Shown here: in pieces, positions 38,630-48,721 of the stretch | Layout of the letters: every line of letters begins with the position of its first letter | Position numbering within the stretch: the first letter of the stretch is position 1 | NCBI RefSeq assembly: GCF_002135235.1 | Contig: NZ_NEGB01000005.1 | Span: forward strand, 124,001 to 188,000 | Direction: 5' to 3' | Origin: Acinetobacter silvestris | GTDB taxonomy: Bacteria > Pseudomonadota > Gammaproteobacteria > Pseudomonadales > Moraxellaceae | DNA length: 64,000 nucleotides | Made by a program: the position numbers and the translations under genes | Notes under the pieces: model-generated | Databases searched by the model: none | Seen by the model: the letters and a program-made list of their open reading frames with translations, nothing else | Told to the model about the DNA's origin: nothing

Positions 38630-41569
38630 TTATTTGACTTGTTTTATTTCAAATCCAAGTTGTTCCAAAGTCTCTTTTTTAGCGACAGGTGCAACTACGG
38701 CTTTAACTGGTTTTTGTTCAATTAGATACGTTTGTGCCACACGTTTTAAATCTTGCAATGTGACTTCTAGTAATCGTGTACGTAACATTTTTCTAAATGC
38801 AGGTGTACGCCCATGCAACAACGCATAACATGCCGTAATTGCCTCACCTGCTGGTGAACCTGGTTTATCCATACTCGAAACTAAGCCCAAAATCGCTTCT
38901 TCAAGCTGATGTGATTGTTGTTCAACATTCATCAACCAGTCAATACTCGCTTCAAAGTCTTTAAAAGTTTCTGCTAAACGTGGATCACGATAACTATAGA
39001 AGCGGAATGAGCAGGCATTCCCATCATAACTTGCCCCGCCACCATAAGCGCCACCTTTTTCACGAATCGCACTATGCAAGAATCCATTACGTAAATAACC
39101 TGCGAGGACCATTAATGGCGCTGCATCTGGATGAGCAACGTCAACAGCAGCATAAGCCGCAGCACAGAATTGTACATTGCTCTGAATGAGCCAAGCTTGG
39201 TCTTTGTCGCTATTTTCTTGTTCAACTTGAGTTAAAGCAACTGGCGTTTTATCTATAGCCAATTTATCCCAAACCTCTTGAACTTCTGCCACCAAAGCGT
39301 CTGAATGATGCTCTTCACAGACCAACAAAAATTGTTTTGGTGCCAACATTAATTCGCGATGAATTGCTTGCAGTTCTGCAATGAGTGCATCGTATGCAGC
39401 ATCGTCTTTTTCAATTTGAGCAACCAGCTCACTTAACCAATTTAATGCACCTAAACCAGTATTTTGATAATCACGTTGTGCCAATGCACTCATATTCCGC
39501 GATGCAATTTGCATGGCATAACTATGACCAGAATCTGACAAACGCGAAGCCCAACGAGTTTTACGTTGTTGTAATAACTCAATAATACGATCTTTTTCAT
39601 CAAATCGAAGCTGTTCAAACGCCAGTTTAAGCAATTGAATAGCATTTAGCTTATGCGTCAACGATTTAGTCGTTAAAGTTAACCATGCAGTAATTTTACC
39701 TTTATCATCCACTTGAGAGCGTAATGATGCTCCCATGCCCAAACCACCACTCACAGCTGTTTGTAATTGTTGCAAGGCTAAATAATCATATTCACCAGCA
39801 CCAACCTCACCCATTAAAATAGATAACAAGTTAAAATATGGTGATTTTACAATTTGGTCAGGAATTTGAATCAACACTTGCTGATAATAAATACCATTGG
39901 TTCCAGCATGATATAGATTTAAAGGAGTATCTAAACCATTGGAGATAATTTCACGCAATTGACCTTGTACAATCGCCAATTCTGCTGGAATATCCTCTAA
40001 ACCAACTTTTGGCAATAAATCTAAATCATCAGGAGTTGCTTGACGAATATTTAAAGCTTCCGTTTGTTGGATAATTTCAGCTTTCTGTTCCTCAGTTAAA
40101 GCTGCACCTATTTTTGCCAAACGTGCTTTTTCATCTTCAGCTTCTTTTGCAGATTTCGTCGCATCGGGTACTAAAGTCATTTGCACACGATGTGGATTAT
40201 CCAAAAGATGTGTGGTGATAAGATTAGACAGCCACATTGGATCTTTAAGCTCTTCTTTTACCAAATCCATAGCAGCATCGACATCCCATACATGAATAGG
40301 ATCACTATGATGAATTGCACTACTCAACCCATTCAAAATCAAGGTCAAGCCATATGGCGTACCATCCCCACTAATTTCACGTTGATGCAATTCTATTTGA
40401 TGCAAGATTGCATCAACCATGTCTTGATCAGCAGGTTTTGATGCCACATCTTGTAAAATATTCAACACACCTTGTTTGAATTCTTCTGCATGTTCAGGGT
40501 TCGAACCTTGTACACCACAATAAAACGTCATTTCAAAATTAGAATCATCGACGCCCATAATTGGCCCAGTCGATTGTGCATAGTCACATGTTTCTAAATA
40601 ATAACGTAATGGAGATGCTGAGTCTTCGAGTAAAATTCCTTCAACCAAGCGCATACCTAAACGTAGTTTAATATCACTTGATTCTGGTAATAACCACGAA
40701 AGAATATGATAGGTCTTATCTTTTAAATCTTCTGCATCAACCGCATATGTTTCAGTCACTTCAAGCGGTGCAGTCAAACGTTGTTCATGTTTAGAATAAA
40801 GCGTTTCGCCTTTTCCAAATTTTGCCAACGCTAATTTTTCAAATTGCTCTTGTAAATGATAGGCAGGTTCATTGCCAAAAGTCATAAATACCGCATTACT
40901 TGGATGATAATGGGACTTATAAAAAGTTACCAATTCTTCATAGGTAAGATCAGGAATATCTTTGGGATCACCGCCAGAATTGTAGTGATAGGTTGTTTTC
41001 GGGAATAAATGATGTGCCAATTGATGGTACAGTTGATCTGACGGTGAACTCATAGCACCTTTCATTTCATTAAAGACCACCCCTTTATAAACAGGCTGAC
41101 CTTCCTCCAATTCAATACGAATACCTTCTTGAGCAAAATCAAGTGGATTCAAATTGGCTGCAAAAGCGGCATCCAAATACACTTCCAATAAATTTTGAAA
41201 GTCTTTCTTATTTTGTGTTGCGAATGGATACGCTGTCCAATCGGCAGCCGTAAATGCATTCATAAATGTGTTTAATGAACGACGAATCATTAAAAAGAAT
41301 GGGTCACGTACTGGAAATTTCTCTGAACCACATAACGCCGTGTGTTCAAGAATATGCGCCTCACCTTTTGAATCCATCGGTTGAGTACGAAATGCAACGA
41401 GAAAAACATTCTCATCGTGTTCAGTCGCCAAGTGATAATGCATCGCACCAGTGACTTTGTGTTTATATTCAGAAACTAAAATATCTAAAGCTTCAACATG
41501 GTGTTGACGTACCAACTGAAACGCAGGATGAACAGTATGGGTTATGGTTTCAGTGACATCTACAGTCAT
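38630..41569 (-). CDS. M16 family metallopeptidase (presequence-protease-like)
   Basis: 979-residue zinc peptidase of the M16C group. The inverted zinc motif is HILEH at residues 72-76, with the distal Glu probably in YKGVVFNEMKGAMSS. M16C-associated middle and C-terminal domains follow. No signal peptide, so likely cytosolic. Related enzymes degrade small peptides. Strong RBS GAGGAG before the ATG. It is 17 bp upstream of pldA on the same strand, so pldA may be cotranscribed with it. Confidence 0.93.
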   Translation of the reverse strand: MTVDVTETITHTVHPAFQLVRQHHVEALDILVSEYKHKVTGAMHYHLATEHDENVFLVAFRTQPMDSKGEAHILEHTALCGSEKFPVRDPFFLMIRRSLNTFMNAFTAADWTAYPFATQNKKDFQNLLEVYLDAAFAANLNPLDFAQEGIRIELEEGQPVYKGVVFNEMKGAMSSPSDQLYHQLAHHLFPKTTYHYNSGGDPKDIPDLTYEELVTFYKSHYHPSNAVFMTFGNEPAYHLQEQFEKLALAKFGKGETLYSKHEQRLTAPLEVTETYAVDAEDLKDKTYHILSWLLPESSDIKLRLGMRLVEGILLEDSASPLRYYLETCDYAQSTGPIMGVDDSNFEMTFYCGVQGSNPEHAEEFKQGVLNILQDVASKPADQDMVDAILHQIELHQREISGDGTPYGLTLILNGLSSAIHHSDPIHVWDVDAAMDLVKEELKDPMWLSNLITTHLLDNPHRVQMTLVPDATKSAKEAEDEKARLAKIGAALTEEQKAEIIQQTEALNIRQATPDDLDLLPKVGLEDIPAELAIVQGQLREIISNGLDTPLNLYHAGTNGIYYQQVLIQIPDQIVKSPYFNLLSILMGEVGAGEYDYLALQQLQTAVSGGLGMGASLRSQVDDKGKITAWLTLTTKSLTHKLNAIQLLKLAFEQLRFDEKDRIIELLQQRKTRWASRLSDSGHSYAMQIASRNMSALAQRDYQNTGLGALNWLSELVAQIEKDDAAYDALIAELQAIHRELMLAPKQFLLVCEEHHSDALVAEVQEVWDKLAIDKTPVALTQVEQENSDKDQAWLIQSNVQFCAAAYAAVDVAHPDAAPLMVLAGYLRNGFLHSAIREKGGAYGGGASYDGNACSFRFYSYRDPRLAETFKDFEASIDWLMNVEQQSHQLEEAILGLVSSMDKPGSPAGEAITACYALLHGRTPAFRKMLRTRLLEVTLQDLKRVAQTYLIEQKPVKAVVAPVAKKETLEQLGFEIKQVK

Positions 41570-42042
41570 GTGATCTCCTCAAAATTTGTAATATTTAACT
41601 TAACGGCATTATACATTCACTGTCCCATACAATTCACCCTTTAATCACAGTGCGATGATAAATTTAACCGACTATTTCAATCGGAATTATCTAATAACTG
41701 AGTGAACATGCTAACTTATTATTTTTAAATGGGTAATTTTAGAATTAGTTAAGATTGATTGGTAGTTGCAGAAATATAGCAATTAGATGCACTTTCTGTA
41801 GCTATCAATAAAGTTATCACTTGAAAGTCTGGGGACTCAAATCCTTCAATGTCAGCAAGTAATAATTTCACCAAGCCTGATTTTCAACAACAAGAATGTA
41901 CATACCCCCCTTATCATCATCTAATCTGTTTTAGTAAATTTAAAATTTATATAAGAATAAACATGAATTTTATTCATCAATCTACAGTAAAACTGAGCAT
42001 TGGTGTAAACTTTGCATTTTTAACATTGATGTGATGAAGAAC
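41570..42042. other. Intergenic region, no gene seen
   Basis: About 470 bp between divergent genes. A 61-codon frame from 41849 has no RBS and an unusual composition, and runs into the start of the kinase gene; I do not call it. The region probably holds promoters for both flanking genes. Confidence 0.5.
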
Positions 42043-43047
42043 ATGGCTACAGTTGACCTTTTTGCAATTGGTAATGCACTGATTGATCAGGAGTTTAAAG
42101 TAACTGATGAATTCCTAATTCAACAAAACCTGCAAAAAGGCACCATGCAATTAGCAGATGGTGATACACAAGCTCAATTATATCAAAACTTACAAGCAAG
42201 CCAAATCTATAAAGGTCAAACTTCAGGTGGTTCTGCAGCCAATACCTCAGTTGCTTTCAGCGCATTAGGTGGTTCTACATTTTATGCTTGCCGTGTTGGT
42301 CATGATGACTTAGGTGCCATTTATCTCAATGGCTTAAATGAAGCCAAAATTCACACTACACCTAAATCAATCAGCCAAGGTGTAACCGGTACATGCATGG
42401 TTCTCGTGAGTGCTGACTCAGAACGCACTATGCAAACTTACTTAGGGATCACTGCGGAATTGACTGCCGAGCAAATCGATTTCACAGCTTTAAAGACTGC
42501 AAAATGGCTATACATCGAAGGTTATTTATCATCTAGCGATACTGCACGTGTTGCAGTAAAACAAGCTCGTCAAATTGCACGAGACAACGGTGTTAAAATT
42601 GCTTTGACATTATCTGATCCCGCTATGGTGCAATATGCACGTGCAGGTTTAGATGAACTTTTAGATGATGGCGTAGATTTAATTTTCTGTAATCAACAAG
42701 AAGCAATGATGTATACAGAAACTGATTCTGTAGAAGCAGCATTGACTAAACTGAAATTACTTAGTAATGAGGTTGTCATTACATTAAGTGAAAAAGGTGC
42801 CCTTGTAGCAAATGCAGAGCAACATATTCACGTTGCTGGTCGCAAAGTAACAGCAATAGATGCCAATGGTGCAGGTGATGCTTTTGCGGGTAGCTTCCTA
42901 TACGCTTTAAATGCGGGCTTAGGCTTACAGACTGCTGCTGAATTGGCAATTCTAATTTCAAGTGAAGTTGTTGCACAATATGGCGCACGTTTAGACGTTG
43001 CCAACTATGCTAAACTTTTGCAAAATTTTCAAAAGGAATGTGCATAA
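42043..43047 (+). CDS. PfkB-family kinase, adenosine kinase-like
   Basis: Ribokinase-fold sugar or nucleoside kinase, 334 residues from the third possible start (GTG 42031 and ATG 42034 are the others). Substrate motif SGGSAANTSVAFSALGG (about 60), and the anion-hole and catalytic-base motif DANGAGDAFAGSF (about 280). Similar Acinetobacter proteins are annotated adenosine kinase; the nucleoside specificity is inferred. The stop codon is followed directly by the Rieske gene ATG. Confidence 0.88.
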   Translation: MATVDLFAIGNALIDQEFKVTDEFLIQQNLQKGTMQLADGDTQAQLYQNLQASQIYKGQTSGGSAANTSVAFSALGGSTFYACRVGHDDLGAIYLNGLNEAKIHTTPKSISQGVTGTCMVLVSADSERTMQTYLGITAELTAEQIDFTALKTAKWLYIEGYLSSSDTARVAVKQARQIARDNGVKIALTLSDPAMVQYARAGLDELLDDGVDLIFCNQQEAMMYTETDSVEAALTKLKLLSNEVVITLSEKGALVANAEQHIHVAGRKVTAIDANGAGDAFAGSFLYALNAGLGLQTAAELAILISSEVVAQYGARLDVANYAKLLQNFQKECA

Positions 43048-43380
43048 ATGTCTAAAATTGCAATGACCGAAGAGATTCCTGAAAGAGAAGCACGTGCTTT
43101 TGACACAGATGACGGTAGAACCATTTTTATCACTCAACGTGATGGGGCTTACTATGCTTACAATAATCTTTGCCCGCATCTACAAACTGAATTGGAATTT
43201 TTAGAAAATCAGTTTTTAGATCAAGATGGTGAATATATTCAATGTTCAACTCATGGCGCATTATTTAATGTCGAAACGGGTGAATGTATTTCAGGACCTT
43301 GCTTAGGTGAAAATCTTGAAAAAATAAATATTAAAGTTCATTCTGATGGTGGAATTTACATCGAAGACTCACCACGATAG
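43048..43380 (+). CDS. Rieske [2Fe-2S] protein
   Basis: 110-residue soluble Rieske ferredoxin. The cluster ligands are CPHL (about 42) and CSTHG (about 70), giving the two-Cys two-His set. Similar to small subunits of nitrite reductase or dioxygenase ferredoxins, but no oxygenase is nearby. It begins at the base after the kinase stop and is probably translationally coupled to it. Redox partner unknown. Confidence 0.9.
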   Translation: MSKIAMTEEIPEREARAFDTDDGRTIFITQRDGAYYAYNNLCPHLQTELEFLENQFLDQDGEYIQCSTHGALFNVETGECISGPCLGENLEKINIKVHSDGGIYIEDSPR

Positions 43381-43416
43381 GTCTTTAAATTAGACTCAAT
43401 TGCCTCAAGGACAGCC

Positions 43417-44031
43417 ATGCTAGCGTTTTTTTTAGAACATGACTTAATGCCATTTCATTTAAGTGTCTGTGCTCTAATCTTACTTAGCACGGCTGAAACT
43501 ATTGGCTATTATATTGGACTTCGCCCCAGCACTTTTTTCAAGCGAATTTCTCCTGATTGGCTCACTCACTCCCCTTTTATCCAAGTAAAGTTTGCCAAAG
43601 TTCTGATTGTGGTCTTCTTTTTCATTACCTTTAGTTTTGCTGGATACCTGCTACAACTCATCGTATATGCCAGTCAACATTATTTTTTCGCATGGTATTA
43701 CATGATTATACCGGCACTGGTTATCGCCATTTTCTTTACGGTATTTATGATTCATTGCTTAGATCAAGTTATTAAACCGCAAGTCATAAAAACTCAAGTC
43801 GATCTTTTAGGTCGCTTAGCAACCGTTTCAAGTGGAAATGCTCGTCCAGGTTTTTCAGCGCAAGCTCGCGTTCGTGATGAATTTGGACAACTCCACTACG
43901 TTCAAGTTGAACCTGAATTCGGCGAACTCGAATTCCAATCACAAATTATTTTAATTCGCTTTAGTAAATCTCATTACATTGCAAAAAATATTTCAAAATC
44001 GAACCATCTTTTTAGCTCAGAGCAATTTTAA
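43417..44031 (+). CDS. YqiJ-like membrane protein with OB-fold tail
   Basis: 204 residues. About three hydrophobic helices (16-36, 62-85 and 95-116), then a soluble beta-rich OB-like C-terminal domain (about 130-195, LLGRLATVSSGNARPG). The layout matches the YqiJ/DUF1449 family, which is linked to flotillin-type proteins in enterobacteria; no flotillin is nearby here. AAGGACAGCC before the ATG is a good RBS. Confidence 0.8.
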   Translation: MLAFFLEHDLMPFHLSVCALILLSTAETIGYYIGLRPSTFFKRISPDWLTHSPFIQVKFAKVLIVVFFFITFSFAGYLLQLIVYASQHYFFAWYYMIIPALVIAIFFTVFMIHCLDQVIKPQVIKTQVDLLGRLATVSSGNARPGFSAQARVRDEFGQLHYVQVEPEFGELEFQSQIILIRFSKSHYIAKNISKSNHLFSSEQF

Positions 44032-44578
44032 ATAAACACAAAAATAAACAAACCAAGTCCAACATTTAGCTCTCATTCAAAAATATCATTTCAGTCAACC
44101 TAGTGTTTGCCAGCTCTGTACAAAAGTATTATTTCCTAATAATCAATCAAAGCTCATAGCTATTCCTTCATCAATATAAATGGCATATTTAAAAATCGTC
44201 CGTGCCATTTACTGACTAAAAATCTTTACAATTTATCGCACTAAACGACTTGAATTAAAAATTATAACCAACTAATTTACTATGAATACTTTACGAAAAA
44301 ACCAAACAAAATTTTATTAAAATATTCAATCCATATTAATTCAGTTGGTTTATTTTAAATAAACAATACCAATTTAGTTGGTTTATTTCTTAATAATCAC
44401 AACTGTTTTAATCAACTTTAAAACAGCATAAACCTAGATTATTTTTATTTAATTAAACAACTAACATGCTGTTTATAAATAAAATAATAATATATTTTTA
44501 TTTTAATTGTTTTATCTGTTTATTTTATGTCTAATTTTGTTTAATAATATAAAAGAAGCTAAATAATAGGCTTATCTT
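44032..44578. other. AT-rich leader region of the cyd operon
   Basis: About 550 bp with no gene. It contains repeated AGTTGGTT elements: forward at 44343 and 44376 and inverted at 44266. These and a long T/A-rich stretch lie upstream of cydP. A promoter and regulator sites for oxygen control are expected here, but I see no convincing FNR/Anr palindrome. Confidence 0.4.
44343..44388 (+). promoter_or_regulatory. Direct repeat AGTTGGTTTATTT x2 before cydP
   Basis: Identical 13-mers at 44343-44355 and 44376-44388, 33 bp apart, which is about three helical turns. The inverse AACCAACT occurs at 44266-44273. Could be operator half-sites. The role is inference. Confidence 0.35.
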
Positions 44579-44770
44579 ATGAGCTTAAAATCCAACGATA
44601 TAAATCGTCGTCTTGTTAAAGAAATCACAATCATATTAATAATTAAGATTGTGATTTTATTAACCATCAAGCATATCTGGTTTGATGCGCCAACGATCCC
44701 TAAAAATTTTGACAATCAAGTTGCTGAGCATATTGCTGGCAATCCTTCCCAAATCAAGGAGACACGTTGA
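44579..44770 (+). CDS. cydP: Putative cytochrome bd small subunit CydP
   Basis: 63-residue single-helix protein: charged N-terminus ([11 protein letters not shown]), one membrane helix (about 17-33, [15 protein letters not shown]), then a short tail ending VAEHIAGN. Matches the small CydP family found before cydAB in Pseudomonas and Acinetobacter. AGG is about 8 nt before the ATG. Its TGA overlaps the cydA ATG by one base, so the two are probably translationally coupled. Confidence 0.75.
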   Translation: MSLKSNDINRRLVKEITIILIIKIVILLTIKHIWFDAPTIPKNFDNQVAEHIAGNPSQIKETR

Positions 44771-46362
44771 TGATTTCTGAAAGCGTGGTCGATCTTTCGC
44801 GGTTCCAATTTGCAATGACCGCGATGTATCACTTTTTATTTGTACCACTGACTTTAGGTCTGGCTTTTATTCTTGCCATTATGGAAACCACATATGTGAT
44901 TTCTGGTAAAGAAATTTATAAAGATATGACCAAATTTTGGGGAAAACTTTTTGGTATTAACTTTGCTTTAGGTGTAACCACGGGTTTAACCATGGAGTTC
45001 CAGTTTGGTACAAACTGGGCGTATTACTCACATTATGTCGGTGATATTTTTGGCGCACCACTGGCGATTGAAGGCTTAATGGCCTTCTTCCTAGAATCAA
45101 CCTTTATTGGTTTATTCTTTTTTGGCTGGGATCGCCTTTCTAAAGTTCAACATTTGGGTGTAACGTGGTTAGTTGCCATTGGTTCGAATTTATCCGCCTT
45201 GTGGATTTTAGTCGCCAATGCGTGGATGCAAAACCCAGTGGGTTCGGCATTTAACTTTGAAACCATGCGTATGGAACTGGTTGACTTTGGTGCGCTCATT
45301 TTTAACCCTGTTGCGCAAGTTAAATTTGTACATACCGTCTCTGCAGGCTATGTAACGGGTGCCATTTTTGTATTGGCTATTTCAAGTTATTACTTACTTA
45401 AAAAACAAGACTTACCCTTTGCCCGTCGTTCATTCGCAATCGCCGCAATCTTTGGCTTAGCGTCTACACTATCGGTTATTTTACTGGGTGATGAATCTGG
45501 TTACGAATTGGGTGATGTTCAAAAAACCAAACTTGCTGCGATTGAAGCAGAATGGGATACCCATCCTGCGCCTGCACCTTTTACTTTATTTGGTATTCCA
45601 AACCAAGAAGAAATGCGTACTGACCATGCCATCCGTATTCCTTATGTCATGGGCATCATTGCAACACGCTCTTTAGACAAAGAAGTCATGGGGCTTAAAG
45701 ACCTCATGGTTCAACACGAGATTCGTATTCGTAATGGTATGTTGGCATATAGCGAACTAGAAAAACTTCGTGCAGGCGACCGCTCTCCTGAACTTATGGC
45801 ATCATTCTCTGAGAACCAAAAAGATTTAGGTTATGGCTTACTTCTTAAAAAATATACTCCGAATGTTGTAGATGCATCTGAAGAACACATTAAAGCGGCA
45901 ACCAAAGATACCATTCCAAATGTAACAGCTCTGTTCTTTTCATTCCGTGCCATGGTTGCTTCTGGCTTCTTGATGTTACTTCTGTTCATTCTTGCAACCT
46001 ATGCAGTGGCTAAACGCAATGCAGAAAATAAACCGTGGTTGCTCAAATTTGCCTTATTTGCTCTACCATTACCTTGGATCGCAGCGCAAACAGGTTGGTA
46101 TGTCGCTGAAGGTGGTCGTCAACCTTGGTCTATTGGTGAAATACTCCCGACACACTTATCTGCCTCTAGCTTAAGCACGGGTGATGTGTGGGGCTCAATC
46201 ATTGCACTTGCAGCGTTCTATACGGTACTTCTCATTATCGAAATGTATTTGATGATCAAATTCTCGCGTTTAGGCCCAAGTTCGCTACATACGGGTAAAT
46301 ATCATTTCGAAAAATTAGCTGCAAAAGATCATACCCATCACGCTAAAGTTGAGGAGTCTTAA
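44770..46362 (+). CDS. cydA: Cytochrome bd ubiquinol oxidase subunit I
   Basis: Heme-bearing quinol-oxidising subunit of the high-affinity bd oxidase. 530 residues from the ATG at 44770, with AAGGAG at 44756-44761; a TTG one codon earlier is not needed. Nine or so membrane helices. The [16 protein letters not shown] segment and the early His are conserved. The long quinol loop (about 250-380, including [17 protein letters not shown]) places it in the E. coli-like long-Q-loop group. Confidence 0.98.
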   Translation: MISESVVDLSRFQFAMTAMYHFLFVPLTLGLAFILAIMETTYVISGKEIYKDMTKFWGKLFGINFALGVTTGLTMEFQFGTNWAYYSHYVGDIFGAPLAIEGLMAFFLESTFIGLFFFGWDRLSKVQHLGVTWLVAIGSNLSALWILVANAWMQNPVGSAFNFETMRMELVDFGALIFNPVAQVKFVHTVSAGYVTGAIFVLAISSYYLLKKQDLPFARRSFAIAAIFGLASTLSVILLGDESGYELGDVQKTKLAAIEAEWDTHPAPAPFTLFGIPNQEEMRTDHAIRIPYVMGIIATRSLDKEVMGLKDLMVQHEIRIRNGMLAYSELEKLRAGDRSPELMASFSENQKDLGYGLLLKKYTPNVVDASEEHIKAATKDTIPNVTALFFSFRAMVASGFLMLLLFILATYAVAKRNAENKPWLLKFALFALPLPWIAAQTGWYVAEGGRQPWSIGEILPTHLSASSLSTGDVWGSIIALAAFYTVLLIIEMYLMIKFSRLGPSSLHTGKYHFEKLAAKDHTHHAKVEES

Positions 46363-46364
46363 TC

Positions 46365-47510
46365 ATGATCGAATATGAACTTCTCAAAATCATCTGGTGG
46401 GTGTTGGTTGGTGTATTACTGATTGGTTTTGCACTCACAGATGGTTTTGATATGGGCTCAATGGCACTCATGCCATTTGTAGGCAAAACAGATGATGAAC
46501 GCCGTGCTGCAATCAATACGATTGCACCACACTGGGAAGGCAACCAAGTTTGGTTCGTGACTGCTGGCGGTGCACTTTTCGCCGCATGGCCAATGGTCTA
46601 TGCCACTGCTTTCTCTGGCATGTACTGGGCACTATTACTAGTCTTATTTGCACTATTTTTACGACCTGTAGGTTTTGATTACCGCTCTAAACTACAAAAT
46701 ACTCAATGGCGTACTTCATGGGATTGGGGCTTAGCAATTGGTGGTGCTGTTCCTGCATTAGTGTTTGGTGTCGCATTTGGCAACATGTTCCTTGGCGTAC
46801 CTTTTACTTTAGATGAAACGGTTCGCTCAACCTACACAGGTAGCTTCTTTGCCCTACTCAATCCATTTGCTTTAGTTTGTGGTTTAGTCAGTTTATCTAT
46901 GCTATGTGCACATGGTGGTGCATGGTTAATGCTGCGTACCGATGGTGTGTTACGTCAACGCTCTGCCAAAGCAACACAACTAATGGGAATCATCTTTTTA
47001 GTCTGTTTCTTAGGTGCTGGTGCTTGGTTGTATTTCGGCGGTATTCAAGGTTATACCTTAGTACAACCTTTTGATACCAATGGTGTCGCGAATCCATTAG
47101 CAAAACAAGTACTCACCAATGCAAACCCAGGTTGGATGAATAACTATTCAACTTATCCAATCACTATGCTCGCTCCAATTGCAGCAACCTTAGGTGGATT
47201 ACTGATTGTCTTTGCCGCAGCTAAAAATAAAGCAGGACTGAGTTTTACAGGCTCGACTCTAGCGGTCACAGGTTCAATCTTAACCGCTGGTTTTGCACTG
47301 TTCCCGTTCCTCATGCCATCAAGTATTAATCCAACTGTCAGCTTAACCATGTGGGATGCTGTTTCAAGTAAAAATACACTTACAGTAATGACCGTTGTGG
47401 CCGGTATTTTTGTGCCAATTATTATCGCTTACACTACTTGGTGCTACTATAAAATGTGGGGTGTCATTACCAACAAGCACATTCAAGATAACTCACACAG
47501 CCTTTACTAA
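46365..47510 (+). CDS. cydB: Cytochrome bd ubiquinol oxidase subunit II
   Basis: Membrane partner of CydA, 381 residues with about eight or nine helices. The N-terminus has the family pattern GFALTDGFDMGSMALMP and HWEGNQVWFVTAGGALFAAWP. GAGGAG lies before the ATG, which is two bases after the cydA stop. Part of the cydP-A-B-X operon. Confidence 0.98.
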   Translation: MIEYELLKIIWWVLVGVLLIGFALTDGFDMGSMALMPFVGKTDDERRAAINTIAPHWEGNQVWFVTAGGALFAAWPMVYATAFSGMYWALLLVLFALFLRPVGFDYRSKLQNTQWRTSWDWGLAIGGAVPALVFGVAFGNMFLGVPFTLDETVRSTYTGSFFALLNPFALVCGLVSLSMLCAHGGAWLMLRTDGVLRQRSAKATQLMGIIFLVCFLGAGAWLYFGGIQGYTLVQPFDTNGVANPLAKQVLTNANPGWMNNYSTYPITMLAPIAATLGGLLIVFAAAKNKAGLSFTGSTLAVTGSILTAGFALFPFLMPSSINPTVSLTMWDAVSSKNTLTVMTVVAGIFVPIIIAYTTWCYYKMWGVITNKHIQDNSHSLY

Positions 47511-47542
47511 GGTTGTGTTTACAAGAAATAAGGAGAATAGTT

Positions 47543-47644
47543 ATGTGGTATTTCGCTTGGATTCTTGGCATCTTGATGGCATGTTTTGCGGGTGTACTCA
47601 GCGCCCTCTACATTGAGCATCATCAAGATTTAGATGAGGAATAA
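47543..47644 (+). CDS. cydX: Cytochrome bd accessory subunit CydX
   Basis: 33-residue single-helix subunit needed for stable bd oxidase. Starts MWYFAWILG, the family signature, runs through LMACFAGVLSALYIE and ends in an acidic tail. AAGGAG lies about 7 nt before the ATG. It is 32 bp after cydB. Too short for standard gene finders. Confidence 0.95.
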   Translation: MWYFAWILGILMACFAGVLSALYIEHHQDLDEE

Positions 47645-47648
47645 GACC

Positions 47649-47945
47649 ATGACAGAAGTCGCAATGACAACAAAAGAAAAGAAGCCGAATAAATTTGCAA
47701 TGGCCATTTCGTTTTTGATGGCATTGCCACTGGCTGCGGTATTATTAATCCATCCAAGTCTGATGCTTGATGTTCATGGTCACTATAATCATAGTGCCTT
47801 AATGATGATCATGATTGGTATTTCAGGTGGATTCATACACGGCGTAGGATTTCTGCCTAGGTTTTGGTTATGGAAATGGTTATTTAGTCCCTATATTGCA
47901 TGGCCACTCATGCTTTGGGGTTATTACACTTGGTTCTTTACCTAA
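47649..47945 (+). CDS. ybgE: Cyd operon protein YbgE
   Basis: 98 residues from the ATG at 47649, four bases after the cydX stop. About three membrane helices, with HPSLML, GGFIHGVGFLPR and WPLMLWGYYTWFF. Belongs with the YbgE family found after cydABX in many gammaproteobacteria. Function in oxidase assembly or activity is inferred only from context. Confidence 0.88.
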   Translation: MTEVAMTTKEKKPNKFAMAISFLMALPLAAVLLIHPSLMLDVHGHYNHSALMMIMIGISGGFIHGVGFLPRFWLWKWLFSPYIAWPLMLWGYYTWFFT

Positions 47946-47961
47946 TAAACCACCTTATCTT

Positions 47962-47990
47962 TAAGCCCTCAAAATGAGGGCTTATTTAAT
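47962..47990 (+). terminator. cyd operon terminator
   Basis: TAAGCCCTC and GAGGGCTTA pair around a 5-nt loop and are followed by TTTAAT, 17 bp after ybgE. Confidence 0.75.
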
Positions 47991-48141
47991 TATTGATTTT
48001 TTAATTTTAAACTCTACCCAACGACTCATTAAATATATAACACTCGAACTGCATCATTATTATTGATCATTTATTTAAAGCTATAGAATGATTGATCTTC
48101 TAAAAAATTATACCAACCAATTACTTAATTACACCCGAAAT

Positions 48142-48690
48142 TTATATTACTACGGATTTCTTCATTTTAATCAAATGTAAGTCCACAATGGGCTGACCCA
48201 CATTTGCATCGACTGGATAAGCTTCTATCTCACCCGTTTGTACATAACCACGACGTTCATAATATTCAATTAACTCATTACGAACATTGAGCACCCACAT
48301 CACATAATAGTTTAATTCTGCTTGCTGCTGTTTTACATAAGCCTGAGAATAGCTCTCCGCATACGCTAAAACATGCTTACCTATGCCTTGATTCTGCCAA
48401 TGTGGTGCTATACAAAAAGTACCTATTTCAAACTCTAAGTTAAGATATGTCAAACCAATACAAGCAATGATGGTTTTCTTATCCTTACTTTGTATTTCAG
48501 CGATTAAGAGTTGATTATTCTGTTGCTTGATTAAGTCTTCTAATTGCTGTTGCTGGATACGATCACCCACCACAATATGTGATTCACTAGTCCAGCTTTG
48601 CCCTGAATTTTAACGATAGGCAGAATTAATCAATGGAACCAATTCTGGAATATCTGATGTAGTTCCAATTCTAAACTCTAGTTTTTGCAT
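48142..48690 (-). pseudogene. GNAT acetyltransferase broken by an in-frame stop
   Basis: The frame from an ATG at 48690 reads a normal GNAT N-terminus (FRIGTTSDIPELVPLINSAYR), then meets TAA at codon 27 (48610-48612), and continues in the same frame with NSGQSWTSESHIVVGD through the acetyl-CoA-binding part (PHWQNQGIGKHVL) to the true stop. Total length about 182 codons fits the family. A restart at GTG 48573 could make a 143-residue product lacking strand 1 and helix 1, so it is probably inactive. A sequencing error remains possible. Confidence 0.8.
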
Positions 48691-48721
48691 AATAAATCCA
48701 TTTATCCCAACGACTTTTAGG

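Noticed and set aside
41849-42034. 61-codon ORF upstream of the PfkB kinase
   Set aside because: No RBS, odd composition, and it overlaps the likely leader of the kinase gene.
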